This document shows, in pieces, positions 24,001-35,159 of a stretch of 64,000 nt of DNA. Positions within the stretch are counted from its first letter, which is position 1. Each line of letters starts with the position of its first letter. The notes beneath the pieces were generated by a model. That model made no database searches and was not told the origin of the DNA. It saw only the letters and a program-made list of their open reading frames with translations. The translations under genes were made by a program, and so were the position numbers. Origin of the DNA: Eucommia ulmoides (lineage: Eukaryota; Streptophyta; Magnoliopsida; Garryales; Eucommiaceae); assembly GCA_016647705.1 (NCBI GenBank), contig JAENRU010000468.1, positions 1 to 64,000 of the forward strand, written 5' to 3'.

Positions 24001-27000
24001 TTTTTCCGAAAAAGTGGTGTTTTTGGTCTGAAACGAACGCAGTCGATTTTTGGCGTCAAACTTGGCATTTTTGGGCTTTTAGTGGGTGTTTTGCTCCAAA
24101 GACCGTTTCACACCAAAAAGTGGTAGCTTTTGTCCAAAATGGATGTATTGGATTTTTCATTTCAAAATTGGTGTTTTTGGATATTTTGGGGTGTTTGCTC
24201 AATAGGTCATTTCTTCACAAAAAAATGGTATTCTTCGTCTGAGATGGACGAACTTGAATTTTCGGGTCAAACTCGGTCTTTTTGGGCCTTTGTTGCTATT
24301 TTATCCCAAAAAGTGGTATTTTTGGTCCGAAAATGGAGAAAATTTAAGTTTTGCGTCAAAGTTGGTCTTTTTGGGCCATTTGTGGGTGTTTTGCTTTCAA
24401 GGCCGTTTCACACCAAAAAATGGTAGTTTTTGTCCAAAATGGACGCATTTGATTTTTCATTTCAAAATTGGTCTTTTTGGATATTTTGGGTGCATTTTGC
24501 TTAGTAGGCCATTTCTGTCCAAAAAAATGGTATTCTTCGTCCAAAATGGACGAAATTTAATTTTTTTGTCAAACTCGGTCTTTTTGGCATTTGTTGCTAT
24601 TTTTTCATGAAAAGTGGTATATTCAGTCTGAAACGGACGCTGTCGAATTTTTGCGTCAAACTTGGCATTTCTGGGCTTTTTGAGGGCGTTTTGCTCCGAA
24701 GACCTTTTCACCCCAAAAAGTTGTAGTTTTCGTCCAAAATAGATGCATTTGATTTTTCCTATAAAAATTGGTGTTTCTTGGGAATTTTGGGAGCGTTTTG
24801 CTCAGTAGGCCGTTTCTGCCCAAAAAAATGGTATTCTTCGTGCGAAATGGATGAATTTTAATTTCCGGGTCAACCTCGGTCTTCTTGGGCTTTTGTAGCT
24901 ATTTTTTCCGCAAAAGTGGTATTTTTGGTCCGAAACGAACGCAGTCAATTTTTGGCGTCAAACTCGACATTTTTGGGCTTTTGGTGGGTGTTTTGCTCTA
25001 AAGACCGTTTCAAACCAAAAAGTGGCAGCTTTTGTCCAAAATGGACGCATTTGATTTTTCATTTCAAAATTGGTCTTTTTGGATGTTTTGGGGTGTTTGC
25101 TCAATTGGTCGCTTCTGCACAATAAAAGTGATATTTTTCGTCTGAGAAGGACGAAGTTGAATTTTTGGGTCAAACTCGGTCTTTTTGGGCTTTTGTCGCT
25201 ATTTTATCCCAAAAAGTGGTATTTTTGGTCGAAAAACGGAAAAACTTTAATTTTTGCGTCAAATTTCGTCTTTTTTGGCCCTTTGTGGGCATTTTGCTTT
25301 GAAGGCCGTTTCACACCGAAAAGTGGTAGTTTTTGTCCAAAATGGACGCATTTGATTTTTCATTTCAAAATTTATCTTTTTGAGTATTTTGGGTGCGGTT
25401 TGCTACGTCGGTCTTTTCCACCCAAAAAAGTGGTATTCTTCGTCCAAAATGGATAAAGTTTTGTTCTTGGGTCAAACTCGGTCTTCTTGGGCTTTTGTTG
25501 CTATTTTCTCATGGAAAGTGAGTTTTTTGGTCCAAAACGAACGCAGTCGAATTTTTTCGTCAAACTTGGTCTTTTTGTGGTCTTTTTGCTCTGAAGACCG
25601 TTTCACCCCCAAAAGTGGTAGTTTTCGTTCAAAATGGACGCATTTTATTTTTTATTTCAAAATTGGTCTTTTTGGGTATTTTGGGTGCGTTTTGCTCAGT
25701 AGGCCGTTTCTGTCCAAAAAAGTGATATTCTTCGTGCGAAATGGACGAAGCTTAATTTTCGGGTCAAACTCGGTCTTCTTGGGCTTTTGTAGCTACTTTA
25801 TCTGAAAAAGTGGAATTTTTGGTCTGAAACAAACGCAGTTGATTTTTGGCGTCAAACTTGGCATTTTTGGACTTTTAGTGGGTGTTTTGCTCCAAAGATC
25901 GTTTCAAACCAACAAGTGGTAGCTTTTGTTCAAAATGGACGCATTTGATTTTTCCTTTCAAAATTGGTCTTTTTTTTATATTTTGGGGTGTTTTCTCAAT
26001 AGGTCGTTTCTACACAAAAAAGTGGTATTTTTTGTTTGAGAAGGACGAAGTTGAATTTTCAGGTCAAACTCGGCCTTTTTGGGCCATTGTTGTTGTTTTA
26101 TCCCAAAAAGTGATATTTTTGGTCCGAAAATGGAGAAAATTTAATTTTTGCGTCAAATTTGGTCTTTTGGGGGCATTTGAGGGCATTCTGCTTTGAAGGC
26201 CGTTTCACATCGAAAAGTGGTAGTTTTTGTTCGAAATGGACGCATTTGATTTTTCATTTCAAAATTGGTTTTCTTGGGTATTTTTGGTGCGTTTTGCTCA
26301 GTAGGCCATTTCTGCCCAAAAAAGTGGTATTCTTTGTCCAAAACGGATGCAGTCAAATTTTTGCGCCAAAGTTGGCCTTTTTAGGTTTTTTGTGGGCGTT
26401 TTGCTCTGTAGACCGTTTTACCCCAAAAAGTGGTTGTTTTCGCCAAAAATGGACGCATTTGATTTTTCATTTCAAAATTGGTTTTTTTTGGATATTTGGG
26501 TGCGTTTTGCTCAGTAGGTCGTTTCTGCCCAAAAAAGTGGTATTCTTCGTCCGAAATGGATGAAGTTTAATTTTTGGTTCAAGCTCGGTCTTCTGTGGCA
26601 TTTGTAGCTATTTTCTCCCAAAAAGTTATATTTTTTGTTCGAAACGAACGCAATCGATTTTTGGCGTCAAACTTGGCATTTTTAGTCTTTTAGTGTGTGT
26701 TTTGCTCCAAAGACCGTTTCAAACCGAAAAGTGGTAGTTTTCGTTCAAAATGGACGCATTTCATTTCAAAATTGGTGTTTTTGGATATTTTGGGGGGTTT
26801 GCTCAATAGGTCGTTTCTACACAAAAAAGTGGTATTCTTCGTCAGAGAAGGACGAAGTTGAATTTTTGGGTCAAACTCGGTCTTTTTGGGCCTTTGATGC
26901 TGTTTTATCCCAAAATGAGGTATTTTTGGTCCGAAAATGGAGAAAATTTAATTTTTGTGTCAATGTTGGGCTTTTTGGGCCATTTGTTGGCATGGTGCTT

Positions 27001-28409
27001 TCAAGGCCGTTTTACACCGAAAAGTGGTAGTTTTTGTTTGAAATGGACGCATTTGATTTTTCATTTCAAAATTGGTCTTTTCAGGTATTTTTAGTGTGTT
27101 TTGCTCAGTCGGCCATTTTTGCCCAAAAAAATGGTATTTTTCGTCCAAAATGGACGAAGTATAATTTTTGGGTCAACCTCGATCTTCATTGGCATTTGTA
27201 GTTATTTTCTCCCAAAAAGTGGTGTTTTTGGTCCGCAACGAACGCAGTCGGTTTTTGGCGTCAAACTTGGCATTTTTGGGCTTTTAGTGGGTGTTTTGCT
27301 CCAAAGACTGTTTCAAACCAAAAAGTGGTAGCTTTTGACCAAAATGGACGCATTTGATTTTTCATTTCAAAATCAATGTTTTTGGATATTTTGGAGGGTT
27401 TGCTCAATAAATCGTTTCTACACAAAAAAGTGGTATTCTTCGTTTGAGAAGTACGAAGTTGAATTTTTGGGTCAAACTTGGTCTTTTTGGGCCTTTGTCG
27501 CTGTTTTATCCCAAAATGTGGTATTTTTGGTCCGAAAACGGAGAAAATTTAATTTTTGCGTGAAAGTTGGTCTTTTTGGGCCATTTGTAGGCGTTTTGCT
27601 TTCAAGGCCGTTTCACACCGAAAAGTGGTAGTTTTTGTCCGAAATGGACGCATTTGATTTTTTATTTTAAAATTGGTCTTTTTGGGAATTTTAGGTGCAT
27701 TTTGCTGAGTCGGCCGTTTCTACCCAAAAAAGTGGTATTCTTCGTCCAAAATGGAGGAAGTATAATTTTGCGTCAAGCTCGGTCTTATATGGAATTTGTA
27801 GCTATTTTCTCCCAAAAAGTGATATTTTTGGTCCGAAACGAACGCAGTCGGTTTTTTGGCGTCAAACTTGGCATTTTTGGGCTTTTCGTGGGTGTTTTGC
27901 TCTAAATACCGTTTCAAACCAAAAAGTGGTAGCTTTTTTTCAAAATGGACGCATTTGATTTTTCATTTCAAAATTGGTCTTTTTGGATATTTTGGGGTGT
28001 TTGCTCAATAGGTCGTTTCTGCACAAAAAAGTGGTATTCTTCGTCTTAGAAGGACGAAGTTGAATTTTCGGGTTAAACTCGGTCTTTTTGGACATTTGTC
28101 GCTGTTTTATCCCAAAAAGTGGTATTTTTGGTCCGAAAATGGAGAAAATTTAATTTTTGTGTCAAATTTAGTCTTTTGGGGCCATTTGTGGGCGTTTTGC
28201 TTTGAAGGCCGTTTCACACCAAAAAGTGGTAGTTTTCGTTCGAAATGTACGCATTTTATTTTTCATTTCAAAATTGGTTTTCTTGGGTATTTTGAGTGTG
28301 TTTGCTCAGTAGGTCGTTTCTGCCCAAAAAAATGGTATTCTTCGTCCAAAATGGATGAAGTTTAATTTTTGGGTCAAACGCGGTCTTCTTCGGATTTTGT
28401 TGCTATTTT
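18074..28409 (+). repeat. Satellite array B, same family, diverged
   Basis: The same subunits in the same orientation continue for 10.3 kb. The anchor 'gcatttgatttttcatttc' recurs about 35 times with a mean spacing near 296 bp (18193 to 28248 over 34 intervals), so the monomer is still trimeric but carries many substitutions and small indels. Spacing irregularities mark lost pieces: 215 bp between about 26240 and 26455 (one subunit missing), 272 bp near 20898-21170, and a short internal deletion near 23530. No 2.1-kb period is visible. Reading frames of 60-170 codons are chance frames. The array ends at about 28409 on a truncated LTR. Confidence 0.93.
18370..19110 (+). repeat. Segmental duplication inside array B (partner at ~21937-22680)
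   Basis: About 740 bp here match about 21937-22680 much better than other monomers of array B; corresponding landmarks are 3567 bp apart (18483/22050 and 18580/22147). 3567 bp is about 12 monomers of 297 bp. Shared private variants include 'gaaaagtgatagtttttgtcg' and 'ctttttgctccgaagaccgtttt'. It is the only clear longer-range duplication I noticed in array B. Confidence 0.7.
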
Positions 28410-29648
28410 TGAGTGTTTTAGTAATATTTTATTGCATAGTTTATTTTTATGTAAATCTGGTGTAGGGACGTAATCAAGTGACAAACAAGCGAAGCGATGG
28501 AAAACGGTAAAAAACTGGTGAAAGACACAAGGTTTCAAGATAGCAAACCCATTGCCGCAGCGATCATTCACTGCCGAGGTGGTGAAAGTCTAGAGGGATC
28601 AATTTTATCTTCACCGCTGCAACGGTGATGTGAACCGACTTACTTATCGCCGCAGCGTGACTCTATGCAGAAAATATCTATTTTCTAGATATTTTGAAGC
28701 CTTCTATTTTAACCCCTTTCTCCCCCATTTGTCATAGAACGTTCCTAACCTTAGAGACTTGATCTTAGACCATTCTTGAAGAGCTCAAAGAGGATATTCA
28801 CATTTCGAAGAAGAAGAAACACTTTTGAATCGATCTTTGGCGACAGTGGACCACTCCACTTTAAGATTTGATCTTTCTTTCTTTGTTTCTATCTTTGTAA
28901 TTTAACATTTTATTGTGAATGATGATGAATCCCTCTTGTTCTAATGTTTCAACGGCTAAGATCATGGTAGGCTAGATAAATATTATCTAGGGATTGATGT
29001 AGTTCATGTAAATACACGTTTGATTGAATATATGTTTCTTTAACAATTGTTTGTCTAAATCTGATTGTGTTTACCATTTTATTACAATTTTAATATGTTT
29101 GTTAAGGTATTAGGGTTGGTTTTGAGAATATGAGGTTTTACACTCAAGAGAGAGAACCCCGGATTCGAATTATGGTAAACACAACGCGACAATCTAATAA
29201 CCCGGGAGGGAGTTAGAAAGTGTGCTATCCATGACGTTGGGGCAAGACTCATGTGACCTAGTGTCGTTAAGACGTTAAGGGGGACTTCTTCATTGACGTG
29301 AAGTCACATATTCACTTATCTTACACTCGGGAGAGGTGGTGAGTTAGTTTAAGATACCGAGATTACCGGATAAGATAAACATTGTTATTGTTAACTAAAC
29401 AAAGTCAAACATGTATTAAGTGAATGAAATCAATCCCTAGGTAATAAACTTAATTAGAACTAACCCAATAGTTCTTAGTTTAACTTAGCTTTTAATTATT
29501 CAAACATTTCTTGAATTGTCAAGATAATATAAGACTATGCAAATCGTGGTATTTAATTAATCGAATACGTTTCCCAGAGGACGATATCCGATCGAAAGGT
29601 TTACTATATTAAAACTTGACCTCGTGCATTACGAGTATATTAAGACAT
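28410..29648 (+). mobile_element. Truncated Athila-like LTR at the satellite edge
   Basis: The sequence matches the LTRs at 56778-58222 and 61202-62628 from about their position 55 onward: 'gttttag', 'ggtgtaggga', GC-rich 'cgccgcagcg' dyads, the satellite-independent 'tgatgatgaatccctcttg' segment, and the end '...ggacctcgtgca'. The first ~55 bp and the last ~35 bp are missing, and no second LTR or target-site duplication is seen. It may be a decayed solo LTR or a fragment left after rearrangement. It forms the right boundary of the satellite. Confidence 0.8.
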
Positions 29649-29689
29649 GAAAAAGCAAGATGAGCACAACCATAGAGGTTTTACATCTA

Positions 29690-31190
29690 CGACATGCTTG
29701 TCAAAAGCTGAAAAGCTGAAGATCACTTGGCAACCTACAGGGTTTCTTTAACATACTTCAGAACCATCGGATGGAACTGAACCCAATTGTGTGCGTATTT
29801 GGAGTCAGCGCTAGCAAATTCTTCGGTCACCTGGTGACCCGAAGAGGAATCAAAGATAGGCTAGAATAGGTTAAAGTGATCCTAAACATGATGTTCTTGA
29901 GGATATTCAAGGAGGTACAAAGCTTGATAGGGTGATTAGAGGCCCTGAATCGATTCATTTCACGAGACTCCAATAAATGCCTACCTTCTTCAAGACTCTG
30001 CGTGGCAACGAGCATTTGGAGTGGACTGACAAATGCAAAGCTACCTTCTTGGCACTCAAGAAATACTTCTCGGAGCATCCAATACTCACCCCCACAAAGC
30101 TAGGACAGGAGATAATCGTCTACCTGGCTACCTCGGTAACTCCCGTAAGCTCAGCCTTCGTAATCGAAGAACATGGGGCTCAGAAGCCCATGTATTATGC
30201 CAGTATTGCGCTAAATCCCGCTACCCCTGCCTGGAGCTTATCCCATATGTGTTGATAATCTTCACCAGAAAGCTCCAACACTACTTTCAAGCTCATCGCT
30301 AAGGAGACTAAAATCATGGAATACCTAAGTAGACACACACCCCTAATGCAAGGCTTCCGAAAAATCACAATAAGGTAGATCCATAAGAGAAGAAAACAAG
30401 CATGTTGATTCACTGGCTAGCCTAGCCTCTACCTTCAACACCCCGGGACACTGGAACATCATAGTCAAGAACATTCCGCAACTGAGTTGCGAGAACACAA
30501 CCCATTAACCCAGTTGAATGGACCCCATCTACAATTACCTCGACAGCAGACTCCTTCGGGAATAGAAAGTCGAGGCTAGGAAAGTTTACCACTGCTAATC
30601 CTGATACATGCTGCTACAAGGATTCCTACACCAGCGGTCTTTTAAGGAGACACTATTCTATTCTTTGCGTAAAAAAAAGGCCACCAGGTCCTCCAGGACA
30701 TCCACGGAGGCCTCTATAACAACCATTCAGGAGCACAACCCTTAGCCAGAAAAGTACTAAGGCAAGGCTACTTTTGGTCCACGATAGAAGCCAACGCAAA
30801 TAAATTAGTCAAGAACGAAAGTAAGTGCCGAAAATTCAGGTCGACGATCAACATCGCAGCCACGAGTTAGTTTGTCGAACCCTAGTCATTCGCCCAATAG
30901 GAAGTGGACATCCTTAGGCCTTTCCCCATCATAGGAGCTCAGAAGAAGTTACTTATCGTCGCCATCGACTACTTGATCAAATGGGTAGAAGCCAAAGTCG
31001 TAGCAAATATCACTGATGCCAAGATCAGAGACTTTACCTAAAAACACGTTGTCTTTCGATTCAGGGTTCCACGAGCCATCATTAGCGATCATGGATCGTA
31101 ATTCGACTACACCATGTTCAATTATCCCACCTTGACCAAGAAATTGGGAAGGGGGCCGTTGCAAGAAACTGATGCACACTCACCCGATTA
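29690..31190 (+). pseudogene. Tat-lineage gypsy pol remnant (RT end, RNase H, integrase)
   Basis: Translations in shifting + frames give the RT C-terminus ('NPIVCVFGVSASKFFGHLVT', about 29780-29845), then 'LNRFISRDSNKCLPFFKTLR' and 'EWTDKCKATFLALKKY' (29945-30075), an RNase H start with 'KPMYYAS' (about 30185), then integrase pieces: 'HQVLQDIHGGLY' (about 30690), 'AIDYLIKWVEAK' (about 30965) and 'VPRAIISDHG' (about 31070-31100). These strings and their order are typical of plant Tat/Ogre-type Ty3/gypsy elements. Numerous stops and frameshifts make it a pseudogene. The gag, protease and first half of RT are not present to the left. Homology fades after about 31120, before the catalytic glutamate of integrase. 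Confidence 0.85.
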
Positions 31191-31597
31191 GGCGACTACG
31201 AGCATCAATAGCCTAACTCGATAACCAGATGGCTACTGCACCAACAATCTGGCTTAATAGCCAGATGGCTATGGCATCAACAACTTGGCTCAATCAAGAA
31301 TCTAAGGCTCCAATAGTCTAACTGGGTAACGGAATAAAAGAACCTCTATGTATAATCAGTCATGTCTGATAGACTGAGACTACCTTGACCGGGGGCCCGC
31401 GAGTAGCGAAGACTATCATCGTTGGCGCACTTGAAGAACCCTCTGCACAATTGGCCATATATGACAAACCGAGCCACCCTAGCAGGGGGCCAGCGAGGAA
31501 AGGATGTCTTCCAACACAAGTCCACCAGCTGCTCTATAAATTCGGTATACCCGATAACTCGAGATCAACTCAGTAGGGATACAGTGAGAAGCGAAAG
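31191..31597 (+). repeat. Spacer with short tandem repeats, flank of the CRM insertion
   Basis: No gene is visible. Two adjacent copies of a ~36-bp unit ('ccagatggctac...ctggctt' and 'ccagatggctat...ttggctc') lie at about 31222-31295. A more degenerate motif with 'gataactcg' and 'agcagggggccagcgagg' recurs at about 31385-31575 and resumes on the far side of the inserted element (about 38575-38750). The stretch looks like the 3' untranslated spacer of the Tat-type element to its left; such spacers are often minisatellite-bearing. It ends with the 5-bp duplication GAAAG (31593-31597). Confidence 0.6.
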
Positions 31598-32407
31598 TGA
31601 TGCGAATCTCACCAAGGATTAGTGAGACCCGAAACCAACTTAGGGTTTCTTCGCGAAGATCGAAACTAAATCAGATTTTGAACGAGCTAAAAATATAGAA
31701 ATTGAAAGATAGATTACCTTGACCCAACGTTTATGAACGAAATGCGAACCAATGGTATAATGATCTTAACCCAATGATTATAATGAATCATGAATCAAAG
31801 ATATAAGTTTGAACGCCACAAGAAACTCTTGATAAGTTCAAGAAAAGTTTTCTGAAGAACTAAAGAGAAAACTCTCACAATTTTTATTAATCAAAGTAAT
31901 ATCAAATTCGTAGGTCTACAAAGCCCCTTAAATAGGTGGCCAAGAGAATAAGAATAGAAACCCTAATACACTTTGAAATTCGTGGGTCTACATGGAGGAA
32001 AAAGGAAACCCTAAAATCTAATTGCTAAATAAAGAATAAGGAAGCTTCCTAATTTGCCTTACATTCCTAGTTGGAAAAGGAAATGATTTACTTGGCAATC
32101 AAGCTTACAAATCAGCCTAAAATAATTAAAAGACTTAAAATAATAAAATAAATATGATAAGAATTTCATGGTCCACAAGCCTTGGTCCATTTGAGTTCAT
32201 GTCTAAATCCATTCACTTGCTTTGATGAGATGGATTAGGCCTTGATCGTCGTTTGGGCCTAATTTGGGCTTTATTGTTTTCGATTAAGCCGAAAGCTCTT
32301 GAATTAGCCCATTAAGCGCTTCTTTGATCTTCTTAGATCTTGCCCTAGTAATGGGCCCAACCGGGACATGCAATGTGTCCTTTGATGTTGCTTGTTAGTT
32401 CTCATCA
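31598..32407 (-). repeat. 3' LTR of the minus-strand CRM-like element
   Basis: 810 bp, preceded on the minus strand by a polypurine tract. Its first ~30 codons continue the pol frame, but here two codons are now stops: a CAA-to-TAA change right after the LTR start (stop at 32395-32397) and a second stop about 40 codons further. The 5' LTR has sense codons at both sites. The TATA-like element 'ctatttaagg' (minus) is present near 31930-31940. Confidence 0.93.
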
Positions 32408-32625
32408 TCCCCCCTCTCTTCAAAAGGATTCGACCTCGAATCTTCACCTACATCAAACGGAGAAAGATCAGAGACATTAAATGTAGCACTAACGTTATAC
32501 TCACCTGGAAGATCCAACTTGTACACATTATCATTGATCCTCTGAAGGACTTGAAATGGACCATCCCCTCTAGGATGTAGCTTGGTCCGCCTATGGGCTG
32601 GAAATCTTTCTTTTCTCATATGCAC
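32395..32625 (-). pseudogene. Integrase C-terminal / pol tail reading into the 3' LTR
   Basis: Same frame as the integrase, after the TAG at 32628-32626. 'GDGPFQVLQRINDNVYKLDLPG' and 'FNVSDLSPFDVGED' form the SH3-like C-terminal region of gypsy integrases. The frame then crosses the polypurine tract, enters the LTR at 32407 and stops at TAA 32397-32395. In the 5' LTR that codon is CAA, so the ancestral protein continued about 65 residues further, ending after a basic 'TRARSKKIKEAL' motif. No standard chromodomain is seen. In CRM elements such an LTR-encoded tail has been linked to centromere targeting; that role is inferred here. Confidence 0.8.
32408..32423 (-). other. Polypurine tract
   Basis: Directly upstream of the 3' LTR, the minus strand reads GAAGAGAGGGGGGA, the purine run that primes plus-strand DNA synthesis. 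It also encodes acidic/Arg/Gly residues of the pol C-terminus, because the pol frame reads through it. Confidence 0.8.
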
Positions 32626-34137
32626 CTAAACCCAATCACCAGGTTCAAAGATGACTCGTCTACGGCCCTTATTTGCTTTCTTTGTATATTGCTCATTTTT
32701 CTTCTCTATGTGTTGTCGTACACTTTCATGGAGTTTCTTCACCATCTCAGCCTTCTTTTGTCCATCCAAACTAGCCCTCTCATTGACTTGCAAAGGCAAC
32801 AAATTCAAAAGAGTTAGTGGATTAAAACCATAAACAATCTCAAATGGTGAAAAATCAGTAGTAGAATGAACACTCCGATTATAAGCAAATTCAATGAATG
32901 ACAAACAATCCTCCCAATTTTTCAAGTTCTTTTGAATTATAGTACGCAACAAAGTAGATAAAGTTCGATTTACTACCTCGGTTTGTCCATCCGTTTGGGG
33001 GTGACAAGTAGTTGAGAACAATAATTTAGTTCCCATCTTTCCCCACAAGACTTTCCAAAAATAGCTGAGGAACTTAACATCACGATTAGATACAATACTC
33101 TTAGGAACACCATGGAGACGTACTATCTCTCTAAAGAACAAATTAGCGACGTGGGTCGCATCATCAGTTTTATTACAAAATATGAAATGTGCCATCTTAG
33201 AGAACCTATCAACAACCACAAAAATCAAATCCCTACCTTCCCTTGACCTAGGCAAGCCTAAAATAAAGTCCATGGAAATATCCATCCAAGGCGCACTAGG
33301 TACAGGAAAGGGAGTGTATAATCCATGTGGTAAGACTCTAGATTTGGCTTGCCTACACGTAACACACCTAGCACAAACTCTCTCCACATCACGTTTCATC
33401 TTTGGCCAAAAGAAGTGTTCATGTAACACGTCTAAAGTCTTTCTCACACCAAAATGACCCATCAAACCACCCCCATGTGCTTCACGCACGAGTAACTCAC
33501 GCATAGACCTATTAGGCACGCAAAGTCTATTTTCTCTAAACAAGTACCCATCTAGTCTATAGAACTTACCAAACGTTGTCTTCTCACATGCACCAAACAT
33601 ACTAGCAAAATCATCATCATTAGCATACAATTCTTTAACATATTCAAACCCCAGTAGCTTTGCATTTAATGTAGAGACAAGGGCGTACCTTCTGGAGAGT
33701 GCATCAGCTACAACATTTTCCTTACCTTGTTTGTATTTGATTACATAAGGGAAGGTTTCAATGAATTCCATCCACTTGGCATGCCTTCTATTTAACTTAC
33801 TTTGTCCTTTCAAGTGCTTCAAGGACTCATGATCGGTATGTATGACAAACTCTCTCGGCCACAGGTAATGTTTCCAAGTCTCCAATGCTCTCACCAACGC
33901 AAAAAGCACCTCATCATATGTTGGGTAATTCAATGCTGCCCCATTTAGCTTTTTGCTAAAGTATGCTATTGGCCAATTTTCCTGCATCAAAACAGCTCCA
34001 ATGCCTATTCCTGAAGCATCACACTCAATCTCAAAAGTTTTAGAAAAATTAGGTAATGCTAATAAAGAAGCACCACATAACCGTTCTTTAATGTCATTAA
34101 ATACACGCTCTTGCTCCATACCCCATTTAAAACCCAC
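32626..34137 (-). pseudogene. RNase H and integrase
   Basis: A 503-codon open stretch. RNase H: '[18 protein letters not shown]', '[13 protein letters not shown]' and '[11 protein letters not shown]' (about 33680-34040) carry the family's acidic residues. Integrase: an HHCC zinc-binding region ('[19 protein letters not shown]' then '[11 protein letters not shown]', about 33330-33460), then the DDE core with '[12 protein letters not shown]' (about 33245-33275), 'IVSNRDVKF' (about 33070-33095) and '[12 protein letters not shown]' (about 32975-33010). In the second motif the family's catalytic Asp is Asn (AAT, 33087-33085), a G-to-A change that should abolish strand transfer. The stretch ends at TAG (32628-32626) where relatives have Trp. 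Confidence 0.9.
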
Positions 34138-35159
34138 AGATTTTTGACAATTTCAGTGAGTGGTGCGGCTAGTGTACTAAAATCTTTAACAAATCGACGA
34201 TAAAAACTAGCCAAACCATGAAAACTTCTTACCTCCGTGATTGACTTAGGTGTTGTCCATTCTTTGATAGCCTTCACCTTTTCCTCATCCACTGCAATCC
34301 CTTCCGAACTAACAACATAGCCAAGAAACACAACTTTGTCCAAGCAAAATGAACATTTCTTTAAATTTGCATATAATTTTTCTTTTCTCAGAACATCAAG
34401 CACACAATGCAAATGATCAATATGCTCATCTAAGCTCTTACTATACACCAAAATATCATCAAAATAGACCACAACAAACTTGCCTATAAACGCACGCAAT
34501 GCATGATTCATTAACCTCATGAATGTACTTGGTGCATTAGTTAGCCCAAAAGGAATTACCAACCACTCATACAATCCATATTTAGTTTTAAAGGCAGTTT
34601 TCCATTTATCACCTTCTTTCATCCTAATTTGGTGATACCCACTTTTCAAATCAATTTTAGTGAAAATACATGACCCATGCAACTCATCTAACATGTCATC
34701 TAGCCTAGGAATGGGATGTCGATACTTTACCGTAATGTTGTTAATAGCTCGGCAATCAACACACATACGCCAAGTTCCATCCTTCTTAGGCACAAGTAGT
34801 ACCGGTACTGCGCACGGACTCATGCTCTCTCTTACGTGTCCCTTGGCTAGCAACTCCTCCACTTGCCTTTGAAGTTCCTTCGTCTCCTCTGGATTACTCC
34901 TATAGGCTGGTCAGTTAGGAATTGTTGCACCCGGCACAAAGTCAATTTGTTGCTCAATGCCTCGAATAGGTGGCAATCTACAAGGCATATCGTTAGGGAA
35001 CACGTCCTCAAATTCCTGCAACAAAGAAACAACAACACTAGGCAAAGATTGGTCAAATTCGTTAGCACTAAAACACGCCTCTTTGTACAATAGTACAAAT
35101 ATAGGCCGGTTTGCATACAAAGCACCCTTGATATCACTCGCCTTAGCATAAAAGCTCAC
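34100..35159 (-). pseudogene. Reverse transcriptase
   Basis: One frame from about 35159 to 34059, broken by a TGA at 34913-34911 (the relative has CGA). Visible in order: '[20 protein letters not shown]' (about 34790-34850), '[15 protein letters not shown]' (about 34620-34665), '[16 protein letters not shown]' (about 34510-34555), the catalytic '[13 protein letters not shown]' (about 34435-34475, YxDD), and the thumb/connection start '[19 protein letters not shown]' (about 34180-34235; most relatives have FLGL). The catalytic aspartates are intact. A frameshift at about 34100-34140 separates it from RNase H. It would copy element RNA into DNA. Confidence 0.9.

Noticed and set aside
1-28409. 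CRISPR-like array of repeats
   Set aside because: The repeat units are ~100/301 bp, the intervening sequence is itself repetitive, there are no unique spacers, and the context is a plant genome.
31385-31622. Two overlapping + frames of ~65 codons before the CRM element
   Set aside because: They lie in minisatellite-like spacer and one runs into the LTR; no similarity recognised.
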